A stretch of 13,745 bases of DNA from Microcaldota archaeon. GTDB lineage: Archaea; Micrarchaeota; Micrarchaeia; Micrarchaeales; CABMGC01. Positions within the stretch are counted from its first letter, which is position 1. Every line of letters begins with the position of its first letter. This document shows positions 1 through 6,831 of this stretch, piece by piece. Where the stretch lies: assembly GCA_027314465.1 (NCBI GenBank), contig DAHVAU010000038.1:1-13745 (forward strand), given 5' to 3'. The notes beneath the pieces are model-generated. The model saw only the letters and a list, made by a program, of their open reading frames with translations. It ran no database searches and had not been told where the DNA came from. Made by a program: the position numbers and the translations under genes.

Positions 1-34
1 TATGGGATTAAGGTAGATGGTGTCAGGTGCCAAA

Positions 35-775
35 ATGAAGCCAATTGAGGATGCTCACGGGCAGGTTATGCTCAAATATTTCAAAGGGATGCCTCACCTT
101 GAGGTCGTTGAACGGATTGACGGCTACGTCAACGTAGATGAAGGTGCCAATCAGTATTTCTCTGATTACAGAGACTGGAAGAACCACGAGAAAGAGGCCA
201 TAAAATATGCGCAGGGAAAGTGTCTGGATATAGGATGCGGAGCTGGAAGGGTGCCACTTTACCTGCAGAAGAGAGGAATCAAATGCCTGGGGATAGATTA
301 CTCACCATTGGCCATAAAAATATGCAAATTGAGAGGGGTGAAATCAGCAAAGAGGATGGCAATAGAGGACCTGCCAAAATTCAAGTCGGGGTCCTTCGAC
401 ACTGTAATAATGTTCGGAAACAACTTTGGGCTCTTCGGGAGTAGAAAGAAGGCGAAGTTGCTCTTGAGAGAAATGCACAGAATAACCTCAAAGAATGGGA
501 TGATTATGGCGGAGAGCAGAGATCCGTACATGACAGACAACCCAGTCCATTTCAAATATCATAGGGCTAATTTAAGGCAGGGAAGGATGCCAGGCCAGCT
601 ACGCATGAAAGTAAGGTTCATGCAATATTCAACGCCCTGGTATGACTATCTTTACGTTTCAGAAAAAGAGATGACAGGAATCCTGAATGGCACAGGTTGG
701 AAGATCAGGAAGACATTCAAATCTAAAGATTTCAAAAAAAATGGACTTTATATTGCAATAATAACAAAAGAATGA
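35..775 (+). CDS. Class I SAM-dependent methyltransferase
   Basis: This is a methyltransferase with a Rossmann-type SAM-binding domain. The substrate cannot be told. Counting from the ATG at 35 (246 aa), the glycine-rich motif I LDIGCGAGR lies near residues 64-72. The acidic motif II (GIDYS) is near 86-90, an IEDLP element near 110-114, and the motif IV-like strand DTVIMFGN near 122-129. The C-terminal third is basic and lacks a recognised extra domain. I chose the ATG at 35 because an AGGTG Shine-Dalgarno-like sequence at 25-29 sits five bases before it. An in-frame ATG at 17 would add six residues but has worse spacing. The gene ends ten bases from the convergent peptidase gene. By eye its composition is more AT-rich than genes to the right. 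Family assignment is firm; the specific role is unknown. Confidence 0.85.
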   Translation: MKPIEDAHGQVMLKYFKGMPHLEVVERIDGYVNVDEGANQYFSDYRDWKNHEKEAIKYAQGKCLDIGCGAGRVPLYLQKRGIKCLGIDYSPLAIKICKLRGVKSAKRMAIEDLPKFKSGSFDTVIMFGNNFGLFGSRKKAKLLLREMHRITSKNGMIMAESRDPYMTDNPVHFKYHRANLRQGRMPGQLRMKVRFMQYSTPWYDYLYVSEKEMTGILNGTGWKIRKTFKSKDFKKNGLYIAIITKE

Positions 776-785
776 GAAGTACTGT

Positions 786-1367
786 TCAAGTGTCCCTTAC
801 TAGTTCGATCCTTTCCTTCTTAGTCTTGTGCTCGAAGAAGTATCTCCAATTCCTCAACCGATCAAAAAGCGTCTTATCACTATGAAAGTTCGGATACTTC
901 CGATATCGCTCTTCGAAACCTGAGACGAAGTTCTTTTTGCCAACCTCCTTTGAGCTGTAAAGATCTGCTGCAGCTTCCTGAAGTCTTTGCAGATATAGAA
1001 GGAGGAAACCTACTCCAATGAAATATGCTAGTGACAATAAGCAGAGTAAAGCCCACGCAAGAGTAAGATGCAAATAGAGAAGGCATAGCAATACTCCGAT
1101 TATTCCCAAAATAGACAGTGCCGGTAAAAGATACCCAAACGCAACTGCTAACTTTGAAATGGGACTCTCGTACCATCTTTGATGAAATCGTTCATGCATT
1201 ACAAGTGTCTTAAGGCCATTGGGGCTGAATTTGCTCAGGGCACTTTCTTCCAGATGTATTTTTCCATCAAGCAGAGTGTTCGCATAGAATCTTTTGTCCT
1301 TTCTCGTGAACACACTTACGCCGAACCGGTCTCTTTCCGTTTCTTGCACCTTCCGCTTAAAAAACAT
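786..1367 (-). CDS. Small membrane-bound M48-type zinc metallopeptidase
   Basis: This is probably a membrane zinc endopeptidase of the HtpX/M48 type. From the ATG at 1367 the protein has 193 residues. The zinc motif HERFH (an HEXXH) lies at about 58-62, followed by two strongly hydrophobic segments near 72-98 and 102-125. The EAAAD motif near 131-135 fits the third ligand and conserved Asp of M48 (ExxxD). A later stretch with HSDKTLFDRL resembles the C-terminal HPxxxxRI region of the family. It is shorter than typical HtpX (about 280-300 aa) and lacks the usual N-terminal pair of membrane helices. A TTG at 1391 would add eight residues, but the TATA-like element centred near 1403 lies only about 12 bp from it, whereas the ATG is about 36 bp away. 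Its target is unknown, and it sits in the AT-rich left end beside the methyltransferase. Confidence 0.75.
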   Translation of the reverse strand: MFFKRKVQETERDRFGVSVFTRKDKRFYANTLLDGKIHLEESALSKFSPNGLKTLVMHERFHQRWYESPISKLAVAFGYLLPALSILGIIGVLLCLLYLHLTLAWALLCLLSLAYFIGVGFLLLYLQRLQEAAADLYSSKEVGKKNFVSGFEERYRKYPNFHSDKTLFDRLRNWRYFFEHKTKKERIELVRDT

Positions 1368-1395
1368 TGCAGCACTGCTGATATAAGCCAATTAA

Positions 1396-1410
1396 CATAT
1401 TTATAATATA
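1396..1410 (-). promoter_or_regulatory. TATA-like promoter of the metallopeptidase gene
   Basis: On the minus strand this reads as an uninterrupted A/T tract containing TTATAAATAT, centred near 1403. With the archaeal TATA-to-start distance of about 26 bp, transcription would begin near 1377, ten bases before the ATG at 1367. That supports the ATG over the TTG at 1391. Confidence 0.5.
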
Positions 1411-1492
1411 ACACAATTATGATTGGTTGACTCTTCTATCGACTTCCTGAGATCAGCATTATTTACTACAAATATCAAATTTGCTTTCAAAA

Positions 1493-1563
1493 TGGGCCCG
1501 CGGAGAGTCGGACTCCGATCTCTACCGTGTGAGGGTAGCGTCTTACCGCTGGACTACGGGCCC
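1493..1563 (-). tRNA. tRNA-Val (anticodon CAC)
   Basis: The minus strand folds into a complete cloverleaf of 71 nt. The acceptor stem GGGCCCG pairs perfectly with CGGGCCC, and the discriminator is A at 1493. The D arm holds AGCGGTAA. The anticodon stem CTACC/GGTAG encloses the loop CTCACAC, giving anticodon CAC. The variable loop is four bases, and the T stem CGGAG/CTCCG carries the loop TCCGACT. No intron is present and the 3' CCA is not encoded (TTT follows). The gene is read away from the adenosyltransferase gene and probably shares its promoter region. Confidence 0.95.
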
Positions 1564-1584
1564 TTGGGATTATATTTTCACAAG

Positions 1585-1598
1585 GATATATTAAATAT
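1585..1598. promoter_or_regulatory. Shared TATA-like element between tRNA-Val and the adenosyltransferase gene
   Basis: This is a pure A/T tract (ATATATTAAATAT on the plus strand) that looks TATA-like on either strand. Its centre, near 1591, is about 28 bp from the tRNA-Val 5' end (1563) and about 25 bp from the ATG of the divergent gene (1616). It is the only A/T block suitably placed for the coding gene, and a second weaker A/T block (1569-1578) is too close to the tRNA to be its TATA box. Shared use is an inference from spacing. Confidence 0.5.
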
Positions 1599-1615
1599 GA
1601 TTGAGCCTTCATGTC

Positions 1616-2161
1616 ATGTCCACGGTCTACTTCACCGGCAAGGGAGATGATGGCACCACCGGCCTGCTTTCGAATACGAGGGTGAGCAAGGCGGACAGCC
1701 TGATCGAGGCCATAGGCAGCCTGGACGAGCTCAACAGCGCCATAGGGGCTGCAATCGCTCATGTTGACGAGCCAACAGTGCGCTCTTCGCTTTCCGCAGT
1801 ACAGAATGACTTGTTCGTGCTAGGGGCTAACCTGGCCTCGACCAATGAGAAGAAGATAGAGGAGGCGCAGATACGGCATGAGGCAGTGGAGCGCCTTGAG
1901 GCAGCCATATCTGAGATAGGTAAGAATACTCCGCAGCTAAAGAGCTTCGTTCTGCCTGGGGGCGATATTAGCGCCGCGCAGCTTCACGTGGCACGCACCG
2001 TAGCACGAAGGGCGGAGCGATGCGTGGTCAGGGCTGCATCGGAGCACAGGGTGGATAGGGAGGCTGTGGCGTACCTTAACAGGCTCTCGTCCTACCTGTT
2101 CGCAGCGGCCGTGTATATCAACAACCTGAAGGGCGTAAAGGAAGCGAACCCTACCTACTGA
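1616..2161 (+). CDS. pduO: PduO-type ATP:cob(I)alamin adenosyltransferase
   Basis: This enzyme transfers the 5'-deoxyadenosyl group of ATP to cob(I)alamin, making coenzyme B12 in the cytosol. The 181 aa match the usual PduO/MMAB length. The nucleotide-binding N-terminus GKGDDGTTGL is at 8-17, LDELN at 36-40, FVLPGG at 111-116, and the LHVARTVARRAER helix signature at 123-135. NRLSSYLF follows at 155-162. All are hallmark PduO positions. I chose the ATG at 1616 rather than an in-frame TTG at 1601 because the TATA-like element at 1585-1598 would give a leaderless or nearly leaderless transcript from 1616, and the family N-terminus begins there. No other B12 gene is nearby, so it may serve cobamide salvage for a B12-dependent enzyme coded elsewhere; this last point is inference. 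Confidence 0.95.
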   Translation: MSTVYFTGKGDDGTTGLLSNTRVSKADSLIEAIGSLDELNSAIGAAIAHVDEPTVRSSLSAVQNDLFVLGANLASTNEKKIEEAQIRHEAVERLEAAISEIGKNTPQLKSFVLPGGDISAAQLHVARTVARRAERCVVRAASEHRVDREAVAYLNRLSSYLFAAAVYINNLKGVKEANPTY

Positions 2162-2163
2162 GT

Positions 2164-2171
2164 TTTTTATT
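2164..2171 (+). promoter_or_regulatory. T-rich tract: terminator of pduO and/or TATA of the next gene
   Basis: A run of six T (2163-2168) followed by ATT starts one base after the pduO stop codon. A T-run is the typical archaeal termination signal. The same tract is centred about 25 bp before the ATG at 2193, the right distance for a TATA-like element of a leaderless gene. The sequence cannot separate the two roles. Confidence 0.35.
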
Positions 2172-2192
2172 GCTTCCATTCCAATCCATATC

Positions 2193-3227
2193 ATGGAGGG
2201 AACCTGGTTCTCCAAGAACATGAGCACTGCGCTGATCATGCTTCTCAACCTCAGCTCTGCGCTTCTCGTGCTTGGAGCGGTGTTCATGGTAGAGATATTC
2301 TCGGTGCTGCTGGGCATAGGCTCCGGAGCATATTTCCAGGCAAACCTCAGCAAGATACCACTGCAGTCCAACCTTCAGCAGCTATACGCAGCAGGGATCC
2401 CGCTTCACTACAGCGTACTGGAAGCATATGTGCTAGCCATAATAGGCATGATACTTCTATGCATAGCTTTCCTGCTGTTCATAAGAAGGCACGATAAGAC
2501 AGTGGGAGGGGCCAAGAGATATGCAACGATGCACACTGCATTCGTATTCATGTACGCCCTTGTGTTCTACATAATATCGATAGACACCGGAAGCTACCTT
2601 GCTGGGCCATACGTGCTCATAATCTATGGAGCCATGGCTGTCGCAATACTTGTGGATCTGTTCTTCGATTATGCGCTTAGGGCGCAGAGAGATCACGTGG
2701 CAAGGATACGCAGGAGCCTTAGCGTGGACCCCAGCACGCCTTTTAGCAACATGGTAGAGCTGCAGGACAAGATATTCAGCAGGCTCAGCGGAGAGCTGCG
2801 GGTAGTTGACAAGCACTTCAACTCCGTTGCGCTGTCCAACTTCCACAGACTTATGTCAGGCAGCTTTGGCAACCTAAAGTCCATAACGATAGTAGGTTCC
2901 AGCGAGATGATGGACTCGAATTTCAGCAGGAACGTTGCAGATCTAAAGAAGGAGCTTAGCGCGCAGGGAGTGAAGTTCGAGGTGCGCCTGATGGACGAGG
3001 GCGATAGGGTGGAGCAGCATGAGCGCCTGATGCTGGATGACAAGGTAGCCTACAAGATACCGCCATTCAACATAATAAACAGGAGGAGCGAGCATCTGAT
3101 AATGATAGGGAGGGGCGAGGCAGTGAGGAGGTTCAGTTACCTTTACTCACGGGCTATAAGCCTGGACAACTATTTCATAAAGAAAGGCAGGCAGGATCCT
3201 GAGAACCAGCAGCAGAGCGCAGAATAG
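2193..3227 (+). CDS. Four-helix membrane protein with a possible degenerate PLD-like cytosolic domain
   Basis: I do not recognise this 344-aa protein as a named family. Hydrophobic segments lie near 12-46 (long, perhaps one helix plus a re-entrant part), 78-97, 110-130 and 138-161. A basic linker and a soluble C-terminal half follow. In that half an IVGSS strand (near 233-237) and a helix are followed by H276-x-R278-x4-D283, then a VAYKIPPFNII strand and an IMIGRGEA element. This layout recalls one half of a phospholipase-D-like fold (HxKx4D) with Lys replaced by Arg, so it might bind phosphoesters without being catalytic. Only one such motif is seen. The hydrophilic tail is Gln-rich. Its stop codon directly abuts the stop of the convergent scpB. 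Membrane location is clear; the PLD-like reading is tentative. Confidence 0.7.
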   Translation: MEGTWFSKNMSTALIMLLNLSSALLVLGAVFMVEIFSVLLGIGSGAYFQANLSKIPLQSNLQQLYAAGIPLHYSVLEAYVLAIIGMILLCIAFLLFIRRHDKTVGGAKRYATMHTAFVFMYALVFYIISIDTGSYLAGPYVLIIYGAMAVAILVDLFFDYALRAQRDHVARIRRSLSVDPSTPFSNMVELQDKIFSRLSGELRVVDKHFNSVALSNFHRLMSGSFGNLKSITIVGSSEMMDSNFSRNVADLKKELSAQGVKFEVRLMDEGDRVEQHERLMLDDKVAYKIPPFNIINRRSEHLIMIGRGEAVRRFSYLYSRAISLDNYFIKKGRQDPENQQQSAE

Positions 3228-3689
3228 TCACACCCCGAAATACTCCTTGAACTTCGGCGCGGTGGCTATCTTCTTGCTTCTCTTGTACTTATGCGTCTCT
3301 ACGAAATCCTTCTCCGTGAGCTCCTTTATGTATTCATATGTGGATGAGCCGAAATACTTGACCAGATCGCTCTGCAGTATGTCCTCGTTCTTGCTTATGT
3401 AGGCAAGCACGCGCAGAGAGCCCCTGCTAAGGTCAGGGCCTGCAGCAAGGGAGCTCACCTTCGATACATATTCATCCTTGAGGCTGAACATGTACTTGCC
3501 GCTTATAGCCATTATCCTAAGGGACGTATCCCTGCCATCATACTCGGATATGAGTTCGGTTACCAGGCGCTCTATGGCGCCAGGGGACGCTATGCCAGTA
3601 GCGTTTCCTATCTCAGCCAGACTTAGCGCATTAGGAGACATGAAGAGTGCGGCCTCTATGAGCTTCTTGTATTCATTTTCAGTTCCCAA
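3228..3689 (-). CDS. scpB: Segregation and condensation protein B (ScpB)
   Basis: ScpB binds the kleisin ScpA and helps form the SMC-ScpAB complex that compacts and segregates the chromosome. The 153 aa hold two winged-helix domains. The first, near 5-80, begins with AALFMSPNALSLAEI. The second, near 88-153, contains LRVLAYISKNEDILQSDL and ends in the family-typical FKEYFGV. The length is a little below bacterial ScpB (about 180-200 aa). The start is a TTG, supported by a GAGGT ribosome site seven bases upstream and by the lack of an earlier or nearby in-frame ATG. The gene follows scpA by only five bases, so the pair is one transcript with the ribosome site lying over the scpA end. It runs into the convergent membrane-protein gene with no gap. 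Confidence 0.92.
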   Translation of the reverse strand: MGTENEYKKLIEAALFMSPNALSLAEIGNATGIASPGAIERLVTELISEYDGRDTSLRIMAISGKYMFSLKDEYVSKVSSLAAGPDLSRGSLRVLAYISKNEDILQSDLVKYFGSSTYEYIKELTEKDFVETHKYKRSKKIATAPKFKEYFGV

Positions 3690-3694
3690 GATGA

Positions 3695-4399
3695 CTACCT
3701 CAGTGCTATTATTATCTCGGAGAAGAACCTCGCCTGTATAAGGGCTATCCTGTTTCTGTGCGCCAAAAACAGCATTGGTATGAATAGCTCCAGAAGCGCA
3801 TCATTTATGGAAGACAGTGACGAGAGATGCGAGAAAGTCACCATGTTGGTGCGGTCCACGTTCTCCTTTATTATACCGTGCAGCTTCTCTGTCTCTGCCT
3901 CTATGTCGAAGCTGTCTATCTTTATAGGTATGAATGGCAGCTGCTTTTGCACAGGGCCGGTATGCTGCTCCTTGAGCTTCATGGCCTCGTCAAGCGCTGC
4001 GAGAAGCTCTGAAAGCGATACCTTGCGCCTTGGAGGGAGCCTGAGCCTGAAGCTGAGCGGATCCACTATTATATCAGGCCTGTGCATCGGCTCCTCGGCC
4101 ACTGCGTCCATGGCAGACTCGTCGAATTCCTGCAGGCTCAGGTAGTTGCTCTTGAGCCTGAGCAGGATAGCGGCGGCAAGTATTATGTTTGCTGGTACCC
4201 TGAGATCTAGAACCTTGAGCTTCTTGACCGTATCTATATATCTGTCAACAATATCAACGACGTCTATGTTCCACGGATCAAGCCTGTCCTTGTCCACTAG
4301 CTCTATCAGAAGGTCGCGCCACGTGGCCTCGCTGTTCACGAGGTTTATTACGTCAGAACCGTTGTGCACCTCGTGCAACTCTTCCTGAACCGTCGCCAT
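3695..4399 (-). CDS. scpA: Segregation and condensation protein A (ScpA, kleisin)
   Basis: ScpA is the kleisin that bridges the heads of the SMC dimer. The 234-aa protein opens with an N-terminal helical domain typical of the family: WRDLLIELVDKDRLDPWNID near 27-46 and AAAILLRLKSNYL near 75-87. A charged linker follows, and the last 70 or so residues form a C-terminal winged-helix domain (FSHLSSLSSINDALLELF onward) that would contact the SMC cap. The open frame extends 53 codons further upstream, but that part overlaps the next same-strand gene and looks unlike a kleisin. The ATG at 4399 lies about 28 bp from a TATA-like element, fitting a leaderless mRNA. The SMC subunit itself is not in the window. 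Confidence 0.93.
   Translation of the reverse strand: MATVQEELHEVHNGSDVINLVNSEATWRDLLIELVDKDRLDPWNIDVVDIVDRYIDTVKKLKVLDLRVPANIILAAAILLRLKSNYLSLQEFDESAMDAVAEEPMHRPDIIVDPLSFRLRLPPRRKVSLSELLAALDEAMKLKEQHTGPVQKQLPFIPIKIDSFDIEAETEKLHGIIKENVDRTNMVTFSHLSSLSSINDALLELFIPMLFLAHRNRIALIQARFFSEIIIALR
3697..3701 (-). promoter_or_regulatory. Shine-Dalgarno site deciding the TTG start of scpB
   Basis: GAGGT on the minus strand overlaps the last bases of scpA, including its stop codon, and lies seven bases before the TTG at 3689. The only nearby ATG is out of frame, so this site supports the rare start and translational coupling of scpB to scpA. Confidence 0.6.
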
Positions 4400-4422
4400 G
4401 AGTAGATATACCATGCCCAAAC

Positions 4423-4431
4423 AATAAATAG
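4423..4431 (-). promoter_or_regulatory. TATA-like promoter of scpAB
   Basis: Reads CTATTTATT on the minus strand, centred near 4427, about 28 bp upstream of the scpA ATG at 4399. It lies in the 49-base gap after the preceding same-strand gene, suggesting that scpAB has its own promoter and a leaderless transcript. Confidence 0.5.
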
Positions 4432-4448
4432 CTTTCCTGCCGTTAGCG

Positions 4449-4688
4449 TCAGTGCTCCGCCATTGATGAGCCGGGTATGACCATCTCCACCATGCGGCCC
4501 AGATCGCGAAGGGCTGAGGCAAGCTCAGGCTTGCCTGCCACCTCCCTGTCCCTTGCAAGATCGTACAGCCTTACTGTGGCCCTGTTTCCCATTGCTTCTG
4601 CAAGCTGTACATCGCCGGCGGCCTTCGCCCTTCTTGCCGCGACAAAATCGTCGTACGACTTCAATACCGTCTTTAGTGTTGTTGCCAT
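4449..4688 (-). CDS. Small helical protein of unknown function (79 aa)
   Basis: I do not recognise this protein. From the ATG at 4688 it encodes 79 residues rich in Ala, Arg and Glu, predicted by eye to be almost wholly helical (for instance SYDDFVAARRAKAAGDVQLAEAM at about 11-33 and ELASALRDLGRMVEMV at about 55-70), with no membrane segment, cysteine pair or signal peptide. The frame stays open upstream to 5087, but that part is antisense to the aldehyde dehydrogenase. The TATA-like element at 4720-4729 fits a start at 4688 with a leader of about ten bases. The gene lies between scpA (same strand, 49 bases downstream) and the divergent dehydrogenase. Coding status is likely from the promoter placement and from the way both real neighbours leave exactly this space. 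Confidence 0.6.
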   Translation of the reverse strand: MATTLKTVLKSYDDFVAARRAKAAGDVQLAEAMGNRATVRLYDLARDREVAGKPELASALRDLGRMVEMVIPGSSMAEH

Positions 4689-4719
4689 AGAATCATCGCC
4701 AGAATGAGTCTGCTCGCTG

Positions 4720-4729
4720 ATATAATAAT
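4720..4729 (-). promoter_or_regulatory. TATA-like promoter of the 79-aa gene
   Basis: The minus strand reads ATTATTATAT, centred near 4725, about 37 bp before the ATG at 4688. Transcription would start near 4699. It stands back to back with the dehydrogenase promoter about 45 bp to the right. Confidence 0.45.
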
Positions 4730-4765
4730 GCTTTGACGTGATGCTGCTTCTGGTGCGGGTGAATG

Positions 4766-4774
4766 TTTTTATAG
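4766..4774 (+). promoter_or_regulatory. TATA-like promoter of the aldehyde dehydrogenase gene
   Basis: TTTTTATAG, centred near 4770, is about 31 bp before the ATG at 4801. If this is the promoter, the upstream in-frame starts at 4738, 4741 and 4777 lie outside the transcript, so translation begins at 4801. Confidence 0.5.
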
Positions 4775-4800
4775 ATATGATCTCAGATTCATACGATTGC

Positions 4801-6420
4801 ATGCCTGATTTTGAGAACGAGTACACGTACAGGCACTTTGTGGAGGATGGGCGCGAAGGCGATTTCGACAGGATGTTCGACAGTGCCGTTGGGAGGGTCA
4901 AGGCTGAGCTGCTGGGAAAGAAGCACCCGATATACATAGGTGGAGAAGAAGTCACTGCCCCAGATGAGATAGTAGAATACTCCCCCATAGACAGAACGCT
5001 TATAGGAAGGTTCCAGAAAGGGGACGCTGCAATAGCCAGATCGGCAGTGGAATCGGCGCGCAGGGCATTCGCCGACTGGAGCGCCACTAACTACAGGACC
5101 AGGGCAGACGTATTCCAGAAGGCTGCGGACATATTCGTGCAGAGGAAGTTTGAGATCTCCGCTGTGCTGAGCATTGAGAACGGCAAGAGCAGGTACGAGT
5201 CGGTAGGAGAAGTGGACGAGGCCATAGACTTCCTAAGGTATTACTCGCTTGATCTGCTCAGGAACAAGGGGTACGTAAGACGCACCAAGATAACAGCAAG
5301 CACCGCAAGGGTTGATGCAGGGTTCCAGGGAGCTCCGGGCAAGAGCGAGAACATCACCATCGCTATGAGGTCATACGGAGTGATGGGGGTCATAGCTCCG
5401 TTCAACTTCCCCATATCAATATCCGTGGGCATGAGCACTGGAGCGCTAATAACAGGAAATACCATAGTGTTCAAGCCGTCGTCCACTGATAACATGACCA
5501 TGCTCACAGGCATACAGATCTACAAGGCCCTGTCTGATGCGGGCCTTCCGGCAGGAGTGATGAACTACGTCACCGGTCCGGGATCGACTGTTGGGGAGGA
5601 GCTTGTGGTAAACAAGGACGTGAAGGGAATAGTATTCACAGGATCAAGGGCCACTGGACTGGGCATGATAAACAGATCGTACGCCCTGGGGCAGCAGAAG
5701 ATGTTCGTTGTGGAGATGGGAGGCAAGAACCCGGCGATAGTATCCAAGTATGCCAATCTCGATGATGCCGTTTCGGGAATATCAAGCGCAGCCTTCGGTT
5801 TCGCAGGGCAGAAGTGCAGCGCCTGCTCAAGAGTGTATGTCCATGAGTCGGTAAAAGAGCAGTTCATAAGCAAGCTCATAGACAAGACCCGGGCCATTAG
5901 CATAGGGGATCCGCTGAAGAAGGAGAACTACCTTGGGCCACTGATAAGCCAGGGCGCAATGGACAGGTACGCTAAAGCCGTGGATGAGGCGCGAACCACA
6001 GGAAGAGTAGTATATGGAGGCAGGAAGATTGATGCAGGTCTTGACGGGATATACGTCGAACCGACCATAGTAGAGGTGGACAGTAGCAGCAGGCTGCTTC
6101 GCGACGAGCTCTTCGTGCCGCTGCTTGCTGTGGCCCAGTACAGCCGCTTCGAGCAGGCCCTTGAGATGGCCAACGACGTGCAGTATGGGCTTACCGCGGG
6201 ACTGTACAGCACCAAGGCATCCGAGATAAAGGAGTTCATTGGACGCATAGAGGCAGGGGTTGTTTACGTGAACAGGGAGACGAGCGCGACCACTGGAGCC
6301 ATAGTTGGTGCGCATACGTTCGTAGGATGGAAGGGCAGCGGACTAACTGGGAAGGGCACAGGGAGCAGATTCTACCTCCAACAGTTCATGAGAGAGCAGA
6401 GCCAGGCAGTAGTGAAGTAG
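4801..6420 (+). CDS. Aldehyde dehydrogenase, probable 1-pyrroline-5-carboxylate dehydrogenase
   Basis: This NAD(P)-dependent aldehyde dehydrogenase probably oxidises glutamate semialdehyde (from P5C) to glutamate in proline or arginine breakdown. From the ATG at 4801 it has 539 aa, normal for P5CDH and longer than simple ALDHs. The N-terminal EYTYRHFVEDGRE segment (7-19) is typical of the P5CDH branch. Visible ALDH sites are the Asn of PFNFP (N202), K225 of FKPSS, the FTGS turn near 279-282, the general base E305 in EMGGKN and the nucleophile C339 in GQKCSACS. The C-terminus carries GWKGSGLTGKGTGS, again P5CDH-like. No proline dehydrogenase is nearby, so substrate choice rests on sequence resemblance alone. 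The DUF192 gene begins 12 bases after its stop and is probably co-transcribed. Confidence 0.88.
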   Translation: MPDFENEYTYRHFVEDGREGDFDRMFDSAVGRVKAELLGKKHPIYIGGEEVTAPDEIVEYSPIDRTLIGRFQKGDAAIARSAVESARRAFADWSATNYRTRADVFQKAADIFVQRKFEISAVLSIENGKSRYESVGEVDEAIDFLRYYSLDLLRNKGYVRRTKITASTARVDAGFQGAPGKSENITIAMRSYGVMGVIAPFNFPISISVGMSTGALITGNTIVFKPSSTDNMTMLTGIQIYKALSDAGLPAGVMNYVTGPGSTVGEELVVNKDVKGIVFTGSRATGLGMINRSYALGQQKMFVVEMGGKNPAIVSKYANLDDAVSGISSAAFGFAGQKCSACSRVYVHESVKEQFISKLIDKTRAISIGDPLKKENYLGPLISQGAMDRYAKAVDEARTTGRVVYGGRKIDAGLDGIYVEPTIVEVDSSSRLLRDELFVPLLAVAQYSRFEQALEMANDVQYGLTAGLYSTKASEIKEFIGRIEAGVVYVNRETSATTGAIVGAHTFVGWKGSGLTGKGTGSRFYLQQFMREQSQAVVK

Positions 6421-6432
6421 CGGTGTGACTAG

Positions 6433-6831
6433 ATGTCCGGCGCATATGCTAAGGTCGCAGCGCATTTCAAGAAGAAGAGCTTTAGCCTTGAATTGGCTGA
6501 CACGTTCTGGAAGATGGGCAGGGGGCTCATGGGCCGCGGGAGCCTTGCTGTGAATGGAGGCATGCTGTTCGTATTTGCAGAGGATGGCAGCCACGGATTC
6601 TGGATGCTCAACATGAAGATGAGTATAGACATAATATGGCTGGATGGCAATAAGCGCATAGTACACATATGGCGCAATGCAGAGCCCTGCAGGTCGATAT
6701 TCTCATGCAAGGCAGTGACACCAGAAAAAAGGTCAAGATACGTTGTGGAACTGCGTGCAGGAACCGCAAAGAAGCTTGGCATGGAGATCGGTGATCGATT
6801 TTCCTTCTCGGTGCCGCAGTTGGGTATTTAA
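6433..6831 (+). CDS. DUF192 family protein
   Basis: A 132-aa member of the DUF192 (COG1430) family, a small beta-rich domain of unknown biochemical function. The family signature runs through most of the protein: RGLMGR (30-35), GMLFVF (43-48), FWMLNMKMSIDIIWLD (56-71), NAEPC (82-86), YVVELRAG (103-110) and GMEIGD (116-121). Many bacterial relatives have a secretion signal, but this one shows none, so it is probably cytosolic. Two cysteines, C86 and C92, lie close together. A GGTG sequence at 6422-6425 precedes the ATG by seven bases. It follows the aldehyde dehydrogenase by 12 bases and likely shares its transcript; a functional tie is not evident. Its stop codon overlaps the TATA-like element of the next gene. 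Confidence 0.85.
   Translation: MSGAYAKVAAHFKKKSFSLELADTFWKMGRGLMGRGSLAVNGGMLFVFAEDGSHGFWMLNMKMSIDIIWLDGNKRIVHIWRNAEPCRSIFSCKAVTPEKRSRYVVELRAGTAKKLGMEIGDRFSFSVPQLGI

Noticed and set aside
1..48. Possible 3' end of an upstream gene (a frame open from base 1 to a TGA at 46-48, and another ending in TAG at 14-16)
   Set aside because: Too short to show any family signal, and either frame could be chance.
4400..4558. N-terminal extension of ScpA in the same frame
   Set aside because: It overlaps the 79-aa gene, is Trp/Arg-rich and unlike a kleisin, and lies upstream of the likely promoter.
4689..5087. Long minus-strand extension of the 79-aa frame
   Set aside because: It is mostly antisense to the aldehyde dehydrogenase, and a promoter lies inside it.
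5827..6315. Minus-strand open frame of 162 codons
   Set aside because: It is a shadow of the dehydrogenase coding strand with no family pattern.
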